Of a DNA stretch of 64,000 bases, positions 1 through 8,794 are shown in pieces. How positions within the stretch are numbered: the first letter of the stretch is position 1; every line of letters begins with the position of its first letter. The translations under genes and the position numbers were made by a program. A model generated the notes under the pieces. The model saw only the letters and a list, made by a program, of their open reading frames with translations, was not told the origin of the DNA and did no database searches. This stretch comes from Clostridium_AD sp047624165 (GTDB lineage: Bacteria > Bacillota > Clostridia > Clostridiales > Clostridiaceae). The stretch covers positions 1 through 64,000 of the forward strand of contig JBLHPD010000001.1 of NCBI GenBank assembly GCA_047624165.1, read 5' to 3'.

Positions 1-323
1 ACTGTAGTAACTGCCGATTTAGCTTCTTGTCTTTTACCTTTACTGCCATATCTTGCACCAAAGTTATCTAAATACTCATCTACTGCGTATTTTAAAAGGT
101 TTTGCTTTGCTGAAAAATCTATAAGTTGATAGGCTTGATATTGTCTAAGTACCTGAGTATATAGAAATATTCTTCGTGGATCTGCTTGAGCAAGAGTAAT
201 ATTTATTCCTGTAGCCTCAAAGTGTGCCTGTTCAAATTCCGATATTGCATCAGATAGCATAGTTTCAACATCTTTATTTGCAAAATTAATCTCTGGTAAA
301 TTATTTAATGCTTCAATCGACAA
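1..323 (-). CDS. Baseplate assembly protein J, N-terminal part (cut by window edge)
   Basis: An open frame starts at a TTG (323-321) and runs without a stop to the window edge, giving about 107 residues. The translated sequence (LSIEALNNLPEINFANKD, later YLDNFGARYGSKGKRQEA) has the look of the N-terminus of P2 gpJ-type baseplate wedge proteins. The start overlaps the end of the gp25-like gene by 11 nt, and GGTGGTG lies just upstream. This tight coupling is the usual W-J order in P2-type phages. The rest of the gene, and probably gpI, fibre and lysis genes, lie to the left of the window. The family is inferred from similarity of the short part visible and from gene order. Confidence 0.85.
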   Translation of the reverse strand, partial: MSIEALNNLPEINFANKDVETMLSDAISEFEQAHFEATGINITLAQADPRRIFLYTQVLRQYQAYQLIDFSAKQNLLKYAVDEYLDNFGARYGSKGKRQEAKSAVTT

Positions 324-621
324 ATTCAATCACCACCTTTGGTTTTAAAATTCCTTGAACTCCATCAACTTCAAATGTAACCTCACTTACCTTTACTCTT
401 GGTTCATATTTATTTACTTTTTCAATATATTCTACTGTAAGAGCTGCCTTTGCTTGTGGTAATGGTAAATCTAATATGCCCCAGTCAATACCAAGCTCTC
501 TATCAAATACTACAGTTCCTACGGGTGTAGAAAATAATGTTTTAAGATTTTGGTATATTTCATCTATTCCCTGCACATTAAAATCCACCTTAATTTCAAT
601 TGAATTTAAATCAATCTGCAC
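313..621 (-). CDS. Baseplate wedge protein, gp25/gpW-like
   Basis: This 102-residue protein resembles the T4 gp25 / P2 gpW baseplate wedge family, whose members have a lysozyme-like fold without a catalytic role. Diagnostic features are TLFSTPVGTVVFDRELGIDW in the first half, where the TPxGxxxxDxxxG pattern is typical, followed by EPRVKVSEVTFE. It is transcribed leftwards between the gpU-like and gpJ-like genes and overlaps the latter. It should sit in the baseplate and help anchor the contractile sheath. The assignment is firm by motif and context. Confidence 0.88.
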   Translation of the reverse strand: MQIDLNSIEIKVDFNVQGIDEIYQNLKTLFSTPVGTVVFDRELGIDWGILDLPLPQAKAALTVEYIEKVNKYEPRVKVSEVTFEVDGVQGILKPKVVIEFVD

Positions 622-632
622 TTAATCACCCC

Positions 633-1034
633 TTATATTTTAGAACTGTATTCTTCAAGGGTCACATCAATATTACCTGAATAAAGTTCACCACCATTAA
701 AAATAGTATCCCACGCTTGAGATACACTCTTTACTATCCATTTGTCAGACCCTAGAGGTTTACCACCTACAACAAACGTTTCTGCTGTCCCATTTCTTGC
801 AAGTAATGCCCATTTTTCCATCTCCGCACGTGGCTTTACTCCAAAACTACCATTTAATTTTACTGAAAATGTTATTGTATCTAAATCAGGTCCTAAGAAT
901 TCAGTTTTTGGTTTCTGCATTATTACATCATGTTTAGCATATCTACTCGCTACATCTATACTTAATCCATTGAAGGTCATTGTTTTTTTTTCTGATGTTT
1001 CAAATATTATTTCCTTTCCAAAATATCCTATCAA
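633..1034 (-). CDS. Phage tail protein, P2 gpU-like
   Basis: This 133-residue protein matches the P2 gpU pattern: an N-terminal FGKEIIFETSE strand, a central KPKTEFLGPDLDTI segment, where gpU proteins typically carry H-x(n)-KP-x(n)-F-x-G-x-x-L-D, and a C-terminal DVTLEEY strand. gpU-type proteins are small tail structural or completion proteins of myoviruses. It lies in the tail operon between the gpV-like spike gene (13 nt upstream) and the gp25-like gene (11 nt downstream). An AGGAGG site precedes the ATG. In P2 the U gene follows T directly, so the order is locally rearranged here. Confidence 0.85.
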   Translation of the reverse strand: MIGYFGKEIIFETSEKKTMTFNGLSIDVASRYAKHDVIMQKPKTEFLGPDLDTITFSVKLNGSFGVKPRAEMEKWALLARNGTAETFVVGGKPLGSDKWIVKSVSQAWDTIFNGGELYSGNIDVTLEEYSSKI

Positions 1035-1047
1035 GGTTTAATCCTCC

Positions 1048-1485
1048 TTATGGATGAGAGTGGTGATTAGTATTTCCTGTAACATCTACAATTGAACCAG
1101 TAGAATGTATGTTACCTGAAACCTCTAAGTTTCCATCTATAACTATATTTTCTGCTTTTATAGTTAATGTTTTAGTGTTTTTATCGTATTGGAGGGAGGC
1201 TTCTCCAAAGAAATCTTTATAATAAATATCCTTATCCTGAACAGGTGGAGGATTGTCCTCTCCATAATATTTTCCTAGACAAAAACCACTCTGGAGTCCA
1301 TTGCCTAAAAATATGCATGCTACATAGTCTCCAATATTGGGCATGTTGTATTCAAACGAAAAATAAGGTATATCATCACTGATCATGTCATCTTTATCAC
1401 TAAATTTTACTTTTATAGTACATTTCGTTTCATCTACTGAGGACACCTGACCTATTCTTACTAAATTTCTTAATTTGTTATCCAC
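1048..1485 (-). CDS. Baseplate spike / assembly protein V
   Basis: The 145-residue protein has an N-terminal OB-fold-like region (residues about 5-90, with VACIFLGNGLQSGFCLG) of the gpV/Gp5 type. This is followed by a short beta-rich tail that ends in HHSHP. C-terminal histidines of this kind bind an iron ion at the tip of P2-type membrane-piercing spikes. It overlaps the D gene by one nucleotide, so the two are probably translationally coupled. Context and the terminal histidine motif make the role as central baseplate spike likely. Confidence 0.85.
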   Translation of the reverse strand: MDNKLRNLVRIGQVSSVDETKCTIKVKFSDKDDMISDDIPYFSFEYNMPNIGDYVACIFLGNGLQSGFCLGKYYGEDNPPPVQDKDIYYKDFFGEASLQYDKNTKTLTIKAENIVIDGNLEVSGNIHSTGSIVDVTGNTNHHSHP

Positions 1486-2492
1486 TAATAGCCCTCCAAT
1501 ACCTTGTGTAGTTCTAATGAGCTTGTTGAACCACCTACAGTATGTTTTACCTTATCAATATAGTACTTACCGTCAAAACGTCCTATGTCTTTAATGTTTA
1601 TATTACAACTTGCAATTAAATTTAGGTTTAAAGGCAAGGAAATAGTTAACGTAGTACCTTTTTTATTTGCTTCTCTTAATTTTGCTTTAGTGATTCTTTC
1701 AGCTTCTGCAATATTCGTTACACTTTCATTAAGTTTAAGGACCTTTGTTGTTTTTGCTTTGGGTGATTTAAAAGTATATTTATAAGTTTTATTATTTTTA
1801 GGTAGTGTATATTCTAAGAGACAAGATCCATACCCAGCATCAGTCAAAGATGTTTTTCCACTCCAACCTGGCAACATGTCCGATTCTTTAATTGTTGCAA
1901 TAACTGCTTTAGCTTCATACTTTGCTTCACTAAATATTACAAGCTTGTTATTATAAACCTTCATGGCCAATCCATTTTTAACGCATAAATCATGGAGAAA
2001 GCTTATATCTTCTGTTTCCGATTGCTCTACGAATTGTATTATAAAGTCTGTAGCATCAAAAGTAAGTGGAAGTCCTGCATTTTTTGCTATAGTGCCTGCA
2101 ATTTTTGATATAGTCGCTTTATTCCATGTTTTGCTTTTCTTTTTCTCCCTGAAGTCTGTACTAACTGGAATAGCAATAGCTCCTATGTTAACGGTTATGG
2201 GTCTACCAGCATAACCTACTTCATCTACAATAAAGGATCCACAATTTAGCTTTTGTTTATCTCCATCTTTTCTCCAATTAGTTGTTAATATGCTTGCTGT
2301 TATTGTATCTCCTTCAAGGGGAGCCCAAGGTCCTAGCCATTTCTTTAATTCATCTTTTAACGTAATGTCGATGTTGTCAGACTCTCCACTTGCAGCATCT
2401 TCGTAGGAAAAGCTAATTAAATCCTTCGCAATATCAGAGCTAATATTAATCCCTTTGTATTTTATATCGATACTGGCACGACGTGTCAACAT
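1485..2492 (-). CDS. Late control protein D-like tail hub protein
   Basis: A 335-residue protein of the phage late-control D family (P2 gpD, related to T4 gp27), which forms the hub to which spike and tube attach. It contains ISFSYEDAASGESDNIDITL near residue 30, typical of the family. Later KVKHTVGGSTSSLELHKVLEG closes the hub domain. Despite the family name, in Gram-positive prophages these are structural baseplate proteins, not regulators. It lies between the LysM-like X gene (1 nt gap) and the V gene (1-nt overlap), a normal X-D-V arrangement. Confidence 0.9.
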   Translation of the reverse strand: MLTRRASIDIKYKGINISSDIAKDLISFSYEDAASGESDNIDITLKDELKKWLGPWAPLEGDTITASILTTNWRKDGDKQKLNCGSFIVDEVGYAGRPITVNIGAIAIPVSTDFREKKKSKTWNKATISKIAGTIAKNAGLPLTFDATDFIIQFVEQSETEDISFLHDLCVKNGLAMKVYNNKLVIFSEAKYEAKAVIATIKESDMLPGWSGKTSLTDAGYGSCLLEYTLPKNNKTYKYTFKSPKAKTTKVLKLNESVTNIAEAERITKAKLREANKKGTTLTISLPLNLNLIASCNINIKDIGRFDGKYYIDKVKHTVGGSTSSLELHKVLEGY

Positions 2493-2493
2493 T

Positions 2494-2697
2494 TTACTGC
2501 CTCCATGGAGGAAGATTAATTATTTCCTCTTCTGTTGCTATCGCAGGTACATTTAATACTATTCCATCTGAAAAAATAAGGGTTGAAAGATAGCTTGTAT
2601 TAGCTTCCATCAACTCTTTTATATGTTTTTCAGTTCCATATAGTTTTTTAGAGATAGAATCCCACATATCACCCTGTATTGTAGTGTATTCTCCCAA
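2494..2697 (-). CDS. Tail protein X, LysM-like
   Basis: A 67-residue protein that is almost entirely one LysM-like domain: TIQGDMWDSISKKLYGTEKH near the N-terminus and a VLNVPAI segment near the end. P2 gpX and its relatives are short LysM-like tail proteins placed between the tape measure and the D hub, as here. It probably sits at the tube-hub junction. It begins 5 nt after the tape measure stop codon. Confidence 0.88.
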   Translation of the reverse strand: MGEYTTIQGDMWDSISKKLYGTEKHIKELMEANTSYLSTLIFSDGIVLNVPAIATEEEIINLPPWRQ

Positions 2698-2702
2698 TTT
2701 TT

Positions 2703-4991
2703 CTACCCCCTAGCAAAACTAAGTCTTTGATTTCTATTTTGTAATGCTTTATACTTAATTTTAAAATCATCGAATCCTTTCTGATTCGCCTCTTCTATCA
2801 CTGCTTTATCTGCATTTCCTTGAATAATAATTTGTGGTGAATAAGTAATTTGTATTGGTTGCTCAGAGTTATTTACACTTGTTTCATTTGTTGTATTTTC
2901 CAAATATGAAGATAGATTCTTAACTGCATTATCATTGTTTTCAGTATTGTTTAAACTAGAATAGGCATTACTGTACTTGTTCATATTTTGCATGTTGTTT
3001 GTTACATTTTCTGAACTTTTTTCTGTAACTACTCCAGCAACTGCGGCAATAATCATGCTCTGCAAATCACTTAATGGTGAGACTACTTCTTTTCCCCCTG
3101 GATTATCACCTATTATCGCATGCATTGGGCCATTTGTTATTCCACCATTTGCGAGCATAGGAATTTGAGGTATACTGAACCCAAAGTCTTTGCCACCTAA
3201 TACTGGTACCCAATCTGGAACACTAAAATGTATACCATTCAAAGCTCCAATCATACTATTCAGACCACCGATTACACCATTTACCATTCCCCTAAAAGCA
3301 CTTGCTATTCCATCCACAACTCCACCTATGAAACTTCCTATTGCTCCGAAAACATTCATAGCTACGGTCTTTACTGTATCCCAGTTTCTATATAATAAAA
3401 CTCCAGCTGCAACTAATAACCCAATTGCTATTACTACAATTCCAATAGGGCTTGTAATAAATGCTAGTACAGCTCCGAATGCAGTTCCTGCAATGGTTGC
3501 AATACTTGTTATAGCAGCCCATGCAGTTGTAGCAAAAGCAGCTATACCAATTGCAGCACTATATATTCCGAAGGCAAGTCCTCCTGCTGCAATTCCTGCA
3601 GCTAATGGAATTAATATTGCTTGATACTTTACGCACCAATCCATTAAAGCAGAAATTCCATCAGATGCAGTACTAAATGCCGTTTGAATTCCATCCATAG
3701 CAATTTTTACACTATCTTTTATAAGTGGCATATTAGGTTGTACCCATGCCCAAAGAGACTCTAAAGGTGGTATAACATAATTTGTTATTACATCCCCCGC
3801 TCCTTTTAATATATCGCCTACGGTAGTCATAGCACTTAACATTCCATCTTTAATCTGTGGCATATTTGCATTTATCCATCCCGAAAAACTTTTTAAAGCT
3901 GGCAATAATGCATCTCCTATAGGTATCAATACTCCGGTTTCTATATTCCTCTTTATACCTTGCATTGCTTCACCAAAAGTATTGTACTTTCCAGCATTAA
4001 TTCTTGTTAAAGCATCAGAAGCAGTTTCAATTTCGCCCTTGGTATTACCCATAGCAAGTACTGCTTCAGCGCCCATATCTTCCCACATTGTTCCAAATAA
4101 AGCTACTCCAGCTGTATTTTGTTTCAATGGGTCTTTTATTTTACCAAGATGTTCTACTACTGATTGGAATGCGGCTTTCCCTGCTTTTCCTCCAGCTCCG
4201 AAATCTTTGGTCATCTTTTCAGCATCTAAGCCTATTGAAGTAAAAGCTTCCATTGATCCTTCACTTCCATCCTTACTTCTAATTCCAAATTCTTTAACAG
4301 CATCTCCTAGTTTATCGATATCAAAAACACCTGTCTTGGCACCATTAGCAAACATGTTAAACATATCCTCACTATCCAAACCGATTGATTTAAAATGTGC
4401 TGAATATTCATTGACACTATCTAAAAGATTTTCATTTTTGTTTAAACCCTCTTGAGCACCTTGAGCTATTAAGCTATAAGCTTCTTCACTAGTAATACCA
4501 AATTGGGTCATAAGCATATTAGCACCTCTAAAGGATTCACTTACTTCCATCTCAAAAGTATCTCTGAGCATTAAGGCATTCTGTGTTGTATCTTGCAAAG
4601 CCTTTCCAGTTAGGTCACTTTGAGATGCAATTATACCCATAGAATTTCCTATGTCTTCAAAACTTTCTCCAAAGTTATTATTGTAAATAGCAAGCATACC
4701 TTCTCTCATACCAGCCATTGCCTCATCAGCTATTCCCGTCTCAGCTTGTACCCCATTCAATGATTTTTGTAAATCTTCACTGGCATTTACCGCTAGTCCA
4801 CCTATTGCAAGCGCGGCGGCGGCTCCAGCAAGAGTAATTGCTGCTCCAAATTTAGCTGCAGTACCTATGGCACTTGATAATCCTCCCCCAAGGTGTTCAA
4901 TTTGATTGTTAGCATTCGCAAAGGTACTATTAAAACTAGATTGAATTTGTGCACCTAGCGCAAATGCTATTTCATACACCCTATTAGACAC
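2703..4991 (-). CDS. Tail tape measure protein
   Basis: The 762-residue protein starts at GTG (4991-4989) after a GGAGGTG site. It has the TP901-type tape measure layout. There is an Ala/Gly-rich hydrophobic segment near residues 45-75 and the core TDL-type region (MREGMLAIYNNNFGESFEDI). A large hydrophobic block around residues 455-575 looks membrane-active. Near the end, MLANGGITNGPMHAIIGD is followed by a Gly-Gly and PLS segment common in these proteins. Its length sets tail length during assembly. The start overlaps the end of the frameshifted E' reading frame. Confidence 0.95.
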   Translation of the reverse strand: MSNRVYEIAFALGAQIQSSFNSTFANANNQIEHLGGGLSSAIGTAAKFGAAITLAGAAAALAIGGLAVNASEDLQKSLNGVQAETGIADEAMAGMREGMLAIYNNNFGESFEDIGNSMGIIASQSDLTGKALQDTTQNALMLRDTFEMEVSESFRGANMLMTQFGITSEEAYSLIAQGAQEGLNKNENLLDSVNEYSAHFKSIGLDSEDMFNMFANGAKTGVFDIDKLGDAVKEFGIRSKDGSEGSMEAFTSIGLDAEKMTKDFGAGGKAGKAAFQSVVEHLGKIKDPLKQNTAGVALFGTMWEDMGAEAVLAMGNTKGEIETASDALTRINAGKYNTFGEAMQGIKRNIETGVLIPIGDALLPALKSFSGWINANMPQIKDGMLSAMTTVGDILKGAGDVITNYVIPPLESLWAWVQPNMPLIKDSVKIAMDGIQTAFSTASDGISALMDWCVKYQAILIPLAAGIAAGGLAFGIYSAAIGIAAFATTAWAAITSIATIAGTAFGAVLAFITSPIGIVVIAIGLLVAAGVLLYRNWDTVKTVAMNVFGAIGSFIGGVVDGIASAFRGMVNGVIGGLNSMIGALNGIHFSVPDWVPVLGGKDFGFSIPQIPMLANGGITNGPMHAIIGDNPGGKEVVSPLSDLQSMIIAAVAGVVTEKSSENVTNNMQNMNKYSNAYSSLNNTENNDNAVKNLSSYLENTTNETSVNNSEQPIQITYSPQIIIQGNADKAVIEEANQKGFDDFKIKYKALQNRNQRLSFARG

Positions 4992-5429
4992 TGTCTTTCA
5001 CCTCCTGTATTTCATTAGCAATATCAAGAAAATCCTCTATAGAAAGATTTAAGAAAAACTCCAATGAAGTAAAACATTTCATTGAAAAACGGACTGACGC
5101 TTTTTTAAACGTCTGTCCGTCTCCTTGATTTATACCTATGAGTAAAAAAAACGTGCCACCATATTTTTTAATTTAATAGCTTCGTTAGCTGGTATATTTT
5201 CAAAAAATTCTAAGGGTTTCTGAGTAGCTTGTGAAGCTATAATACAAGTATACCCAACACTCATTTCATTCATTGCAGACATTTGTCCTCTAGTTGCAAA
5301 AAGTTTATCTGCTGCTATTAAATCGCTTGCCTTTAAGTCTTGAATAGCTGATAAATCAATTTCGGTATACTCTGTACCCTCAAAGGTATAAGTTTTTTTA
5401 AATGTCATTAGATATTTGTTATCTTTCAT
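4984..5429 (-). CDS. E-E' tail chaperone by programmed -1 frameshift
   Basis: Reading codons CGT TTT TTT TAC TCA TAG at about 5149-5132, the zero frame stops after E. Slipping back one base on the T8 run opens a 53-codon frame. It begins LLIGINQGDGQTF, continues SLEFFLNLSIEDFLDIANEI, and stops with TAA at 4986-4984, inside the start of the tape measure gene. The fused product would be 148 residues. The E' extension has no convincing start codon or ribosome-binding site of its own. P2 E/E' and lambda G/GT use the same strategy. The frame and slip site are seen directly; the use of the frameshift is inferred. Confidence 0.8.
5136..5429 (-). CDS. Tail assembly chaperone E
   Basis: A 97-residue protein of the P2 gpE-like chaperone type (MTFKKTYTFEGTEYTEIDLS, then an ADKLFATRGQ helix). 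It lies exactly between the tail tube and tape measure genes, where paired chaperones are found in almost all long-tailed phages. It ends in ...ARFFYS just after a run of eight T. The run is a likely -1 slip site giving the longer E-E' product described separately. A GGAGGACAAT site precedes the ATG at 5429. Confidence 0.85.
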   Translation of the reverse strand: MKDNKYLMTFKKTYTFEGTEYTEIDLSAIQDLKASDLIAADKLFATRGQMSAMNEMSVGYTCIIASQATQKPLEFFENIPANEAIKLKNMVARFFYS

Positions 5430-5447
5430 AATATTGTCCTCCTAAAT

Positions 5448-5969
5448 TTAAATTTGATTTCTTACTTCTGCCAATATGTCTTCACCATTTAAAATAAAAA
5501 TAAAATTAAGTTTATCTAGCTCTAATAACGTATTTCCATTGTCTTCTATCTTAATATAGACTATTTCAAGCGTATTTTTTGTTTCTGTCATTTTACCTAC
5601 ACCTAATTTACCTAAATCTAAGCCTTTTGGTAGTGTTTTAATTGTTATTTTTAAACCTCTGTTAAGAATCTTACCATCTGATACATCGTAGCTTTGAATA
5701 GATGCTCTAAGAGTTATTGTGCGTCCTTTAGGGGACATAAGACTAAAAGCTTTATCTATTAGCACTCTAAAAGGTATTTCCATTGTAATGCTGCCGAAGT
5801 GGCCAGGAGTAGGACTTTCATATTCTCCCGCGATACCTGCACCACTTATGGTTTCTGTCATTGCTTCAAGATTCGGTAATGTTACTTCTGCAGATATACC
5901 TACCAACTTATTTCCCTCGTCATAAACATTATAGTTCGTTACTTTTTCTGGAATTGGATTAACTGACAT
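5448..5969 (-). CDS. Major tail tube protein, FII-like
   Basis: A 173-residue protein following the sheath gene by 11 nt, with a GGAGGGG site. It resembles the P2 FII contractile tail tube family: an N-terminal NYNVYDEGNKLVG segment, then EVTLPNLEAMTETISGAGIAG, and a glycine-rich TPGHFGSITMEIPFR strand. It forms the inner tube through which DNA passes. The sheath-tube-chaperone-tape measure order fits a contractile tail, so this part of the phage is myovirus-like. Confidence 0.92.
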   Translation of the reverse strand: MSVNPIPEKVTNYNVYDEGNKLVGISAEVTLPNLEAMTETISGAGIAGEYESPTPGHFGSITMEIPFRVLIDKAFSLMSPKGRTITLRASIQSYDVSDGKILNRGLKITIKTLPKGLDLGKLGVGKMTETKNTLEIVYIKIEDNGNTLLELDKLNFIFILNGEDILAEVRNQI

Positions 5970-5980
5970 TTCTACCCCTC

Positions 5981-7432
5981 CTATTCTAATGCTGCTACAA
6001 GAGCAGTTGGGTCAAATTCTAATGTATTTATAATAGTTTCTGCTGGCGTAAATGGAGTCAAGTACTGCTTAAATCGAATAGTACCATTCAATAAATCTGT
6101 AGTTGGGTTTTCATCGATATTAAACTCTATTTTTGCATCAGCTAATTGAAAACGAGCTTTATATCCGTTAGCTCTAATATTTTCACTGTCTACTACGGCT
6201 TCAATTAATCTTCTATTCATGGGATCATCAACTTTCTGAAAATAAGTCATAATAAAACTATTTCCCCACCAATCAAACATACGTCTCACAGGAATCCATC
6301 TATCTTTTGGATCCGTAGAGCTTGGATATATTCCAGTATTATTTCCCCATAATTTCCAACCATTCACGTTAATAGCAGTTACAATTCCCTGACTATTAAG
6401 CAAATTAGCTTGTACCTGGTCTAAATATACTTCTGTACCGTCTGCAAGCATTGTTCCGGTGATTCTAAGACTCTTATTTGATGGGGATACAAATGGTACA
6501 TTGTCATTACTTGCATCAGTATAGGCTATAAGAGCCGCTACTAAAGCCGATTTATAATACTTTTTATCTCCCACTTTAACCATTGGCCAACAAACAATAT
6601 CATGCTTATCTGTATATGAATTGTCAGTCTTCCACGCATTTGCTTGAGTATACTCTGTTACCTCTGTTGTATCTATGTCCTTTACACCATTAGCTTTGAA
6701 TGAACCGTTAATACCTTCATATTTTGCAGTAATTGCAGCACTAACCGTAGGCTTATGGCTCCACCCTGGTGCTAATATAAGGCCCGGAACAATCCCAAAA
6801 CGAGGATATATTTGTGAAATATTTTCCAATCCTGTATATTTACCTGTAGCACTATCATATCCGCCTACAATATCAGCCTCAGTTACCATTGTAGGATCTA
6901 ACTGATTATAAGCAATTGAAAGCTTTGTATCGATTCCAATAGTTCCACCACTTAAAATCGATACCTGAGGATATCCCGCACTAGTGAAAGCCACTGTATA
7001 ATCTGTATTTTTCACATAAGAAATCAATGCATCTTCATCTTTAACTATAAAATCGGCATTTAGAAGAATACCTTCTTCTTCAACTATAATTTTTTTATTT
7101 ACTATATCGTATAGTTTGCTTTCTACCTCTTTTTTGTGTTTCTCAGGATCAAATACATTAATAAGTACCAAAGGTGCTACATTGAAAACTCTGAATGATG
7201 CATCTATAGATTGACATAGCGAAAACTTTTCAAAGTCATCTGAGTAACCTATTTTTTCATTTGCCTCCTTAAAACTGTATACCAATATAGGTTTATTTAC
7301 AGCACTTGAAGGGTCTGACAATAAATTTATTGGAGCAGTACCTACAATGAATTGAACTGCACTATCTGCTGTTATTGGCGCAACAATTGAGGTAGGATTT
7401 TCTTGTACATAAATACCATGTGTGTATGCCAT
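5981..7432 (-). CDS. Contractile tail sheath protein
   Basis: At 483 residues this is in the normal size range for phage tail sheaths. Seen features include the N-terminal YTHGIYVQENPTSIVAPI, an RFGIVPGLILAPGWSH segment in the middle, and near the C-terminus RRMFDWWGNSFIMTYFQKVD, typical of P2 FI-like sheaths. A GGAG site precedes the ATG. It is the strongest evidence that the prophage has a contractile tail. Confidence 0.95.
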   Translation of the reverse strand: MAYTHGIYVQENPTSIVAPITADSAVQFIVGTAPINLLSDPSSAVNKPILVYSFKEANEKIGYSDDFEKFSLCQSIDASFRVFNVAPLVLINVFDPEKHKKEVESKLYDIVNKKIIVEEEGILLNADFIVKDEDALISYVKNTDYTVAFTSAGYPQVSILSGGTIGIDTKLSIAYNQLDPTMVTEADIVGGYDSATGKYTGLENISQIYPRFGIVPGLILAPGWSHKPTVSAAITAKYEGINGSFKANGVKDIDTTEVTEYTQANAWKTDNSYTDKHDIVCWPMVKVGDKKYYKSALVAALIAYTDASNDNVPFVSPSNKSLRITGTMLADGTEVYLDQVQANLLNSQGIVTAINVNGWKLWGNNTGIYPSSTDPKDRWIPVRRMFDWWGNSFIMTYFQKVDDPMNRRLIEAVVDSENIRANGYKARFQLADAKIEFNIDENPTTDLLNGTIRFKQYLTPFTPAETIINTLEFDPTALVAALE

Positions 7433-7452
7433 TATTAATTCTCCTTTCTAAA

Positions 7453-7920
7453 TCAGATTAAGTCATCTTCTTTTATTGTTACTTTTCCAATTATCCAGCT
7501 CGTGTCCAAAGCACCGAAAAAGTAAGGTTGATAATCCTCATCTGTTAATGTAAATTTAATTGGATATTCAACTTCATATTTACAATCAAATACTTTGTTA
7601 GTTACCAAATGGATATAAATCTTTTGAAGTATATTCAATATATCTTTATATCCTTGGTAGTCCTCATCCATATCATAGACACCTACCATTAACATCATTC
7701 TGCATGTATTTGCATCCGTTTCGTTAGGATCTTCACCTTCTATTATTTTCACAGTAATGAAAGGAAAATGATCAATATCTTTCTGCTTTTTTTTAGCTGG
7801 TAAATATTGAGGATATATATTCAAGTCTGAATATTCATCTTTTGCATTTTTAAGTTTAAATCCAATAAATAAATTTTTTAATTCTGTTACTAAAAAATTT
7901 TGTAGTAATGAAGGAATCAT
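7453..7920 (-). CDS. Probable tail terminator / tail completion protein
   Basis: A 155-residue acidic protein without a motif I can name with certainty. It has an ITVKIIEGEDPNETDANTC stretch and an NKVFDCKYEVEYPI region. Its position directly upstream of the sheath gene, after the gpZ-like gene, is that of tail terminator or neck proteins in Gram-positive myoviruses. Its start overlaps the stop of the preceding gene by 4 nt (ATGA). Function is inferred from order and size. Confidence 0.6.
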   Translation of the reverse strand: MIPSLLQNFLVTELKNLFIGFKLKNAKDEYSDLNIYPQYLPAKKKQKDIDHFPFITVKIIEGEDPNETDANTCRMMLMVGVYDMDEDYQGYKDILNILQKIYIHLVTNKVFDCKYEVEYPIKFTLTDEDYQPYFFGALDTSWIIGKVTIKEDDLI

Positions 7921-8474
7921 GATGTTACTCCTTCCAATATATTATTAATTTCATGTTCCAGTCTTTGGTCAAATACCATTGAGGCTTCACTTTCAATGTA
8001 GCTTCGAACTGAAATATTACCTAGCATTTGTGGAATTGCTGGTCCATAAAGCATGCGAATTGGCAATCTAGCCGCTGAAGTTCGTTCAAATACTTTAGCA
8101 CCATTTATATCTGCAACAAATGCATGCAATATCTGCTTCCCACTACCCTTTTTTACAGCTGCCTTTAAGCTCTTAGGAGGTTTTTTAGGTTTTGGAGCTT
8201 TAGGGCTTATCTTAAATTTATGTAAGCCCAATCTTTCTCCCCTGGATACTACCTTAGCGCCCAGACTGCTCTTAGTTGCTTTACTTATATTAATACTATT
8301 TTTTATATCACTTGTTTTTACAATATATGTTTCTCGTACTTTTTTCCCAGCATTAGTTTTTGCATTTGCTGCAGCACGATTTAAAGCTCTAGCAACAACG
8401 GTTGGGGCTTTACTTTTAAATTCACCTAGCTGTTGTTCAACCTCTCTTATCGTATTAGCATCAATAGTAATCAT
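7917..8474 (-). CDS. Minor tail protein Z-like / head-tail connector component
   Basis: The 185-residue, strongly basic protein resembles the prophage minor tail protein Z family (lambda gpZ). The N-terminus reads EVEQQLGEFKSKAPTVVARA followed by NRAAANAKTNAGKKVRETY. A lysine/proline-rich stretch lies at residues about 88-105, and RTSAARLPIRMLYGPAIPQM is the conserved late motif. gpZ-type proteins act at the head-tail junction. It is coupled to both neighbours by ATGA overlaps (8474-8471 and 7920-7917). Confidence 0.8.
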   Translation of the reverse strand: MITIDANTIREVEQQLGEFKSKAPTVVARALNRAAANAKTNAGKKVRETYIVKTSDIKNSINISKATKSSLGAKVVSRGERLGLHKFKISPKAPKPKKPPKSLKAAVKKGSGKQILHAFVADINGAKVFERTSAARLPIRMLYGPAIPQMLGNISVRSYIESEASMVFDQRLEHEINNILEGVTS

Positions 8475-8779
8475 GACATGAATGCCTCCAATGTTATTTT
8501 ATACATTTCATTATCTTCTCCAATATCATTGATGTTATATATCTCACCATCGAAATCCATTCTCTGTTCAACTACTGGTGTTTCTAAGAAGTCAGATTTT
8601 TGAGCATAAAAAAGAACGTCACCTAAGTACGTTCCATCGGCTGCTTTTATTTTATTTGACTTTAACATATCACTATCCATTACAATTAATATATCTTTAC
8701 CATCTACATTATGCATTTCCCCAAACTCACCAACATTAAAAAAAGTTTTCATATCTGAAACAAAATAATCCTTTAACAT
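8471..8779 (-). CDS. Probable head-tail joining protein
   Basis: A 102-residue acidic protein between the capsid gene and the gpZ-like gene, where lambda-type phages encode a head-tail joining protein such as FII. Visible elements are DGKDILIVMDSDML and DVLFYAQKSDF. No family signature is clear enough to name one. The start has only a weak GAG upstream site, while the stop overlaps the next start (ATGA), suggesting coupled translation. Confidence 0.6.
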   Translation of the reverse strand: MLKDYFVSDMKTFFNVGEFGEMHNVDGKDILIVMDSDMLKSNKIKAADGTYLGDVLFYAQKSDFLETPVVEQRMDFDGEIYNINDIGEDNEMYKITLEAFMS

Positions 8780-8794
8780 TTTAATTACTTCTCA

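Noticed and set aside
3190..3624. Plus-strand open frames opposite the tape measure gene
   Set aside because: Shadow frames with biased composition and no ribosome-binding site.
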